From contig CATBLW010000299.1 in assembly GCA_949486985.1 (NCBI GenBank), positions 1-8,540 on the forward strand: a stretch of 8,540 bases of DNA, read 5' to 3'. The notes beneath the pieces are model-generated. The model worked only from the letters and a program-made list of their open reading frames with translations, was not told the origin of the DNA and searched no databases. Both the position numbers and the translations under genes were made by a program. Shown piece after piece: positions 5,614 through 8,540 of the stretch; within the stretch, counting starts at the first letter, position 1, and each line of letters begins with the position of its first letter. Source of the DNA: Prochlorococcus marinus str. MIT 9215. GTDB taxonomy: Bacteria > Cyanobacteriota > Cyanobacteriia > PCC-6307 > Cyanobiaceae.

Positions 5614-7127
5614 CGGACTCCGTCCTCGTTTTGTTCATCTTCTTCGACTGCGCTCTCGATTACTTCGGCTTCAGATGACTGCTCTTCCTCAGAGGATTGC
5701 TCCTCCTCAACAGATTCAGCAGCCTCTGCTTGCTCAGAAGAATCATTCTCTTCGGCTGTTAGTTCTGAGTCTGTGGATTCGGTGAATTCGCCTTCTTCGG
5801 TGGCCTCCACTGTTTCTTGACCGTACTCTTCCTCATCTTCTGGTAGTGGATATAGCTCTCGTAAACGAGCATCCTCTTCGGCACGGGCAGCTTGTTCAGC
5901 TTCAATCCGTGCTTCTGCATCGCGTTGCAGGGCTTCTTCTTCTTCTCTATTGGCAATTAATTCGGCCACGGTGGTGTCTTCGCTGGCCTGGTCATATTCC
6001 TGAGAGTTTTTGATGTCGATCTTCCAGCCGGTGAGGCGAGCAGCAAGTCGAACATTTTGTCCTTCTCTGCCAATGGCCAGGCTCAGTTGATCGGGGGGCA
6101 CCAAAACATGGGCATGCTGTCCAACTGGATCGACAAGTCGGACAAGTTCAACACGTGCAGGACTTAGTGAATTGGCGAGGTATTGGCCTGGGTCTGGTGA
6201 CCAACGGATGACATCGATTTTTTCGCCACGCAGCTCGTTGACAACTTGTTGGATGCGAGAACCACGCGCGCCAATACAGGCGCCTACAGGATCAACTTCT
6301 CTTTCGATGCTGTCCACAGCGACTTTTGTCCGGGGACCCACTGACCGTGAAGGGGGATTCGCTTCGCGAGCGACAGCCACAATGCGTACGGAGCCTTCCT
6401 GGATCTCTGGCACCTCGTTCTCAAACAGGTAGACAACTAGGCCTGCATTGGAGCGGCTGACGAAAAGTTGAGGGCCTCGCCTGGGTACTTCACTAACTTC
6501 CTTGAGGAAAACCTTGAAAGTGGCGTTGGCTCGATAGTTGTCATTGGGAAGCTGGTCACGTCGAGGTAGCTCAGCTTCGACTTCCGGCCGTCCTAGGCCA
6601 GAGCTCACCGCCATGATCACTGACTGGCGTTCAAAACGGATCACCCGAGCTGTTAATACGGGATCTTCCAGATCGGCGAATTCTTCTTGGATCATTCGTC
6701 GCTGCTGGTCACGCAGCTTTTGAGCCAGAACCTGTTTGGTTGTGGCGGCAGCCATCCGGCCAAAGTCTTCCTTCTCTGGGGTGACATCAAGAACCACGGT
6801 GTCGCCCGATTGGGCGTCCTCTGCTACTTGCATGACCTCGGCAAGTGCGATCTGGTGGTCTTCGCTTTCAACTTCCTCAACAATGATCTTGCTTGCCAGA
6901 ACCCGATAACCCTCTTCGTCGAGGTCAAGGCCAACATCAAAGTTGCTGAAATACTCCTCGTCAAAAGGGTCTTCGCTGATCCCAAGGTAGAGAGTGCGTC
7001 GATAGCGCTCATAGCCCTTCAAAAGGGCTTCTCTAAGGGCAGCTTCAACAACTTGAGCGGGGAGTTTTTTCTCCTCACTGATGTCTTCAATCAGGTTGTT
7101 AAGGCCGGGAAGTAGAACGAGTGCCAT
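5610..7127 (-). CDS. nusA: Transcription elongation/termination factor NusA
   Basis: The protein has 505 residues and binds RNA polymerase and nascent RNA to influence pausing, termination and rRNA antitermination. Order of parts: N-terminal polymerase-binding domain (about 1-130, starting MALVLLPGLNNLIEDIS); S1 domain (about 135-200); KH1 with GARG at 286-289; KH2 with GREG at 353-356, ending near KNSQEYD at 379. The last 126 residues are not the acidic repeat domains of E. coli NusA. They form a low-complexity Glu/Ser/Ala/Gln tail with EEEQSS repeats, very acidic throughout. ATG at 7127 has no purine-rich ribosome site; the 48 bases from rimP are pyrimidine-rich. The stop overlaps the ylxR start. 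This is the second gene of the operon. Confidence 0.97.
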   Translation of the reverse strand: MALVLLPGLNNLIEDISEEKKLPAQVVEAALREALLKGYERYRRTLYLGISEDPFDEEYFSNFDVGLDLDEEGYRVLASKIIVEEVESEDHQIALAEVMQVAEDAQSGDTVVLDVTPEKEDFGRMAAATTKQVLAQKLRDQQRRMIQEEFADLEDPVLTARVIRFERQSVIMAVSSGLGRPEVEAELPRRDQLPNDNYRANATFKVFLKEVSEVPRRGPQLFVSRSNAGLVVYLFENEVPEIQEGSVRIVAVAREANPPSRSVGPRTKVAVDSIEREVDPVGACIGARGSRIQQVVNELRGEKIDVIRWSPDPGQYLANSLSPARVELVRLVDPVGQHAHVLVPPDQLSLAIGREGQNVRLAARLTGWKIDIKNSQEYDQASEDTTVAELIANREEEEALQRDAEARIEAEQAARAEEDARLRELYPLPEDEEEYGQETVEATEEGEFTESTDSELTAEENDSSEQAEAAESVEEEQSSEEEQSSEAEVIESAVEEDEQNEDGVR

Positions 7128-7175
7128 TGAGGCTTGAGGAGGAAGTTAGGAGGTCTGGAGTAGGGAAGATGCCCT

Positions 7176-7643
7176 TTAGGCCGTTGGACTAATTAGTCGG
7201 ACGTTAATCACTTTTTCGCGGGAAATTCTTTTAATCCTCCCGCGCATGTTGAGTTGCACATGCTCTTCGTTTCGTTCAAGCAGGAGCCCAGACTCGCGAC
7301 ATTCAGATCCTTGGGAATCTTCAGTGAGGACTTCGACAGGAAAGCCTCGGAAACTTTGGAAGTCTCGATCACTTTCAAGCTGCTCTCCAATGCCGGGGCT
7401 GCTGATTTCCAGAACGTAGGCCTCAGAAAGGATCGCCGATGTTTCGATCGCCTCACTCATCGGTGAACTGAAGGCAGCGCATTCATCGAGGCTGACGTCA
7501 CCTCCATCTTGTCGACGGATTTGCACCTGAAGCGTCATCGGCACCAGGTGCGTGAGCAGCTGCACATCGCAAACATCAAAGTCTTGCTCTGACGCCGTGC
7601 GACTCGCCAGGACACTCAGTTCGGGCAGAAGAGGATGGGGCAA
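7176..7643 (-). CDS. rimP: Ribosome maturation factor RimP
   Basis: The protein has 155 residues, normal for RimP, which helps late 30S assembly in the cytoplasm. It shows the two-domain pattern: an N-terminal alpha/beta part (about 1-85) containing VQLLTHLVPMTLQVQIRR and the motif YVLEISSPGIG (76-86), followed by DRDFQSFRGFPV (92-103), and a C-terminal SH3-like barrel (about 100-152). The start is TTG at 7643: TGA at 7655-7653 closes the frame three codons upstream, and MPHPLLPEL matches what I recall of relatives. No ribosome site is visible and a hairpin sits 15 bases upstream, so initiation may be weak or controlled. It is the first gene of the operon and 48 bases separate it from nusA. 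Confidence 0.94.
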   Translation of the reverse strand: MPHPLLPELSVLASRTASEQDFDVCDVQLLTHLVPMTLQVQIRRQDGGDVSLDECAAFSSPMSEAIETSAILSEAYVLEISSPGIGEQLESDRDFQSFRGFPVEVLTEDSQGSECRESGLLLERNEEHVQLNMRGRIKRISREKVINVRLISPTA

Positions 7644-7658
7644 TGGGGCGGGTCAGGA

Positions 7659-7723
7659 GTCGGACTTTGGCCCGACCGGCAATAAGGTTTGACCTGCCTC
7701 CCGAAGAAGGTGCCCGCCGGGCA
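7659..7723 (-). ncRNA. Structured leader of rimP: three hairpins
   Basis: On the minus strand three stems follow one another just before the rimP start. First is TGCCC-GGC-GGGCA (7723-7711). Directly adjoining it is CCTTC-TTCG-GGAGG (7710-7697), a classic cUUCGg tetraloop with one G-U pair. Then comes GTCGG with CCGAC around an eight-base loop (7676-7659). GTTTG (7730-7726) and CAAAC (7691-7687) could also close the first two into a three-way junction if the transcript starts far enough upstream. This looks like a cis-acting element on the operon mRNA, but I know of no named motif that it matches. Confidence 0.45.
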
Positions 7724-7730
7724 TCCAAAC

Positions 7731-7760
7731 AATCTAGATGACGGCCTGCAGGCATTTCAA
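7731..7760 (-). promoter_or_regulatory. Candidate promoter of the rimP-nusA-ylxR-infB operon
   Basis: On the minus strand TTGAAA (7760-7755) and TAGATT (7736-7731) are separated by 18 bases, matching the sigma-70 boxes at five and four of six positions. The start would fall near 7724, giving a leader of about 80 bases. A perfect ten-base palindrome, GCCTGCAGGC (7744-7753), fills the middle of the spacer, a usual place for a repressor to bind. If the promoter is right, the GTTTG arm of the putative three-way junction would not be transcribed; the two readings partly compete. Confidence 0.4.
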
Positions 7761-7777
7761 AGTGCTTGCAGGCTTTT
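7744..7777. repeat. Paired TGCA palindromes; also terminator-like on the + strand
   Basis: GCCTGCAGGC (7744-7753) recurs as GCTTGCAGGC (7764-7773), nine of ten identical, exactly 20 bases on, about two helical turns. A third related site, CTTGCAAG, lies at 7824-7831. This spacing fits cooperative operator binding. Read as + strand RNA, the same block folds into one 13-pair hairpin (two G-U pairs, loop TCAA) followed by TTTT, the form of an intrinsic terminator. However, no + strand gene precedes it. Confidence 0.45.
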
Positions 7778-7940
7778 GAGAGCAAAGGCGAAGAAGACGG
7801 CTCAAAATCTCACGTTTCACTTGCTTGCAAGGCACGGCTTGAAGGTCTTCCTCCTATTGATTCTTCCTTCTTCCTGATTGTTCTTGCCTGCGGGTTGAAA
7901 TGGTGATCTGCAAACCAGCAGACTTGCCTCAGGGTGTTGT
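7774..7940. other. Rest of the rimP upstream region
   Basis: No sure gene is seen. On the minus strand 7875-7844 is almost purely purine and ends in AGGAGG (7855-7850), a perfect ribosome site. Fourteen bases later a GTG (7835) opens a 33-codon frame beginning MPCKQVKREILSRLLRL and ending in TAG at 7736-7734. The spacing is too long for a good start and the frame runs into the operator palindromes, so I do not call it a gene. A small hairpin, TCTGC/GCAGA, lies at 7907-7922. Confidence 0.35.
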
Positions 7941-7973
7941 TTAAAGGTGGGCTGCAATGCACATGGCCCACCT
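7941..7973 (-). terminator. Terminator-like hairpin after the secreted protein gene
   Basis: On the minus strand AGGTGGGC (7973-7966) and GCCCACCT (7952-7945) form a perfect eight-pair GC-rich stem around a 13-base loop, followed by TTAA. It lies 33 bases beyond the TAA at 8007. The U-run is short, so termination may be partial and some transcription could pass into the rimP region. Confidence 0.5.
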
Positions 7974-8006
7974 CGGGCAATCAATAGATCTACTGATGAA
8001 CCTGTA

Positions 8007-8534
8007 TTACTGGCAGCCCTGTACTGAGATGCGGTAACTGAATCCTGTGGCGCCTGGATCCTTGGCCGTTCCGATCTTGAAATTGACTTGACTTACCGAC
8101 TTGCCAGGAATGGCTGGGAAAGGTCCGAACATTTTCCCTGTACCCAGAGGGGGCTGCATCATTTCATTCACCACCCGCAGATTGCTGCCATCACTGAACT
8201 TCAGATAGGCCTCAATGGGGTAGTTGCCGGAGTCGGTGGAATCAGCTGTGAAGAACAGCTTGTAATTGCTGTAGGGCCGTGTGACAGCAAAGTCTGTGTT
8301 CCAGTTCGTACGCCCAAAAGTGCTGCCGATTAGGCCTTTGGGCCGCTCAACTCTTTTCTTGACAATCCAAGGCTTTGGCCCGTCGCCGTTTCCACCAATA
8401 GGCATCTGGAATTCACATTTGGCGATCGCCGCATGAGGGGCGAGGAGTGAAGCAAAGAGAAGACCGCAGGCCAGAACCCTCGGCTCAGAGAACCGTATGG
8501 GCTGGCGCTGCTTATTGGAATTCAGTCGAAGCAT
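8007..8534 (-). CDS. Secreted protein of unknown function
   Basis: The protein has 175 residues. A basic start (residues 1-19), a hydrophobic core (about 20-33) and the sequence AIA-KCE point to a Sec signal peptide cut after Ala38, so it should be exported to the periplasm or thylakoid lumen or beyond. The mature chain has just two cysteines, at 40 and 174, one at each end, which could form a disulfide joining the termini. Aromatic and Gly/Asn-rich stretches such as GRTNWNTDFAV and YSNYKLFFTADS suggest beta structure, perhaps a sandwich, but I recognise no family. ATG at 8534 lies six bases from the window edge, so its ribosome site, promoter and any upstream start cannot be seen. A terminator-like hairpin follows. 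Confidence 0.82.
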   Translation of the reverse strand: MLRLNSNKQRQPIRFSEPRVLACGLLFASLLAPHAAIAKCEFQMPIGGNGDGPKPWIVKKRVERPKGLIGSTFGRTNWNTDFAVTRPYSNYKLFFTADSTDSGNYPIEAYLKFSDGSNLRVVNEMMQPPLGTGKMFGPFPAIPGKSVSQVNFKIGTAKDPGATGFSYRISVQGCQ

Positions 8535-8540
8535 GGAAAA

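Noticed and set aside
7689..7877. 62-codon + strand frame across the rimP upstream region
   Set aside because: It crosses the hairpins and palindromes and ends in pyrimidine-tract translation; no ribosome site.

Overview
The window reads as a marine picocyanobacterial chromosome (Synechococcus, or a low-light Prochlorococcus of the higher-GC type). The grounds are the unusually long InfB with a Pro/Ala/Lys-rich N-terminal linker, the rimP-nusA-ylxR-infB order, moderate GC, weak or absent Shine-Dalgarno sites with frequent GTG/TTG starts, and two small membrane proteins that I associate with cyanobacteria. The assignment comes from remembered family features, not from a search.

Layout. Positions 1-145 hold a 42-residue, highly charged small protein on the minus strand, with a good ribosome site and a plausible promoter. 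Positions 146-840 are mostly non-coding: a strong hairpin upstream of that promoter, two tentative 40-codon reading frames in tandem (371-616, +), then T-rich spacer with one perfect hairpin. A tRNA-Thr(CGT) lies at 842-912 (-). Next comes a small two-helix membrane protein with a DUF3493/LPA1-Rep27-type domain (954-1214, +). Its last three quarters are covered on the other strand by the low-complexity tail of a convergent membrane protein (1020-1817, -).

From 7643 down to 1020 runs one minus-strand operon: rimP (30S maturation), nusA (transcription elongation/antitermination), ylxR (RNA-binding), infB (initiation factor IF2) and the 'low-complexity tail' membrane protein. Junctions are tight. 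nusA/ylxR share GTGA. infB leads through TAATG into a 10-codon mini-ORF, which ends in GTGA at the membrane-protein start. The operon joins the transcription and translation machinery in the usual bacterial way, with a cyanobacterial membrane gene added at its end. tRNA-Thr lies downstream on the same strand.

Upstream of rimP, 7644-8006 is a 363-base non-coding stretch. It holds a candidate promoter with a palindrome in its spacer, a leader packed with three hairpins (one with a cUUCGg tetraloop), and a terminator-like hairpin behind the last gene. That gene (8007-8534, -) encodes a secreted protein of unknown function.

The most notable structure is the codon-aligned antisense overlap at 1020-1214. 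There, the hydrophobic helices of one membrane protein are encoded exactly opposite the hydrophilic low-complexity tail of another.
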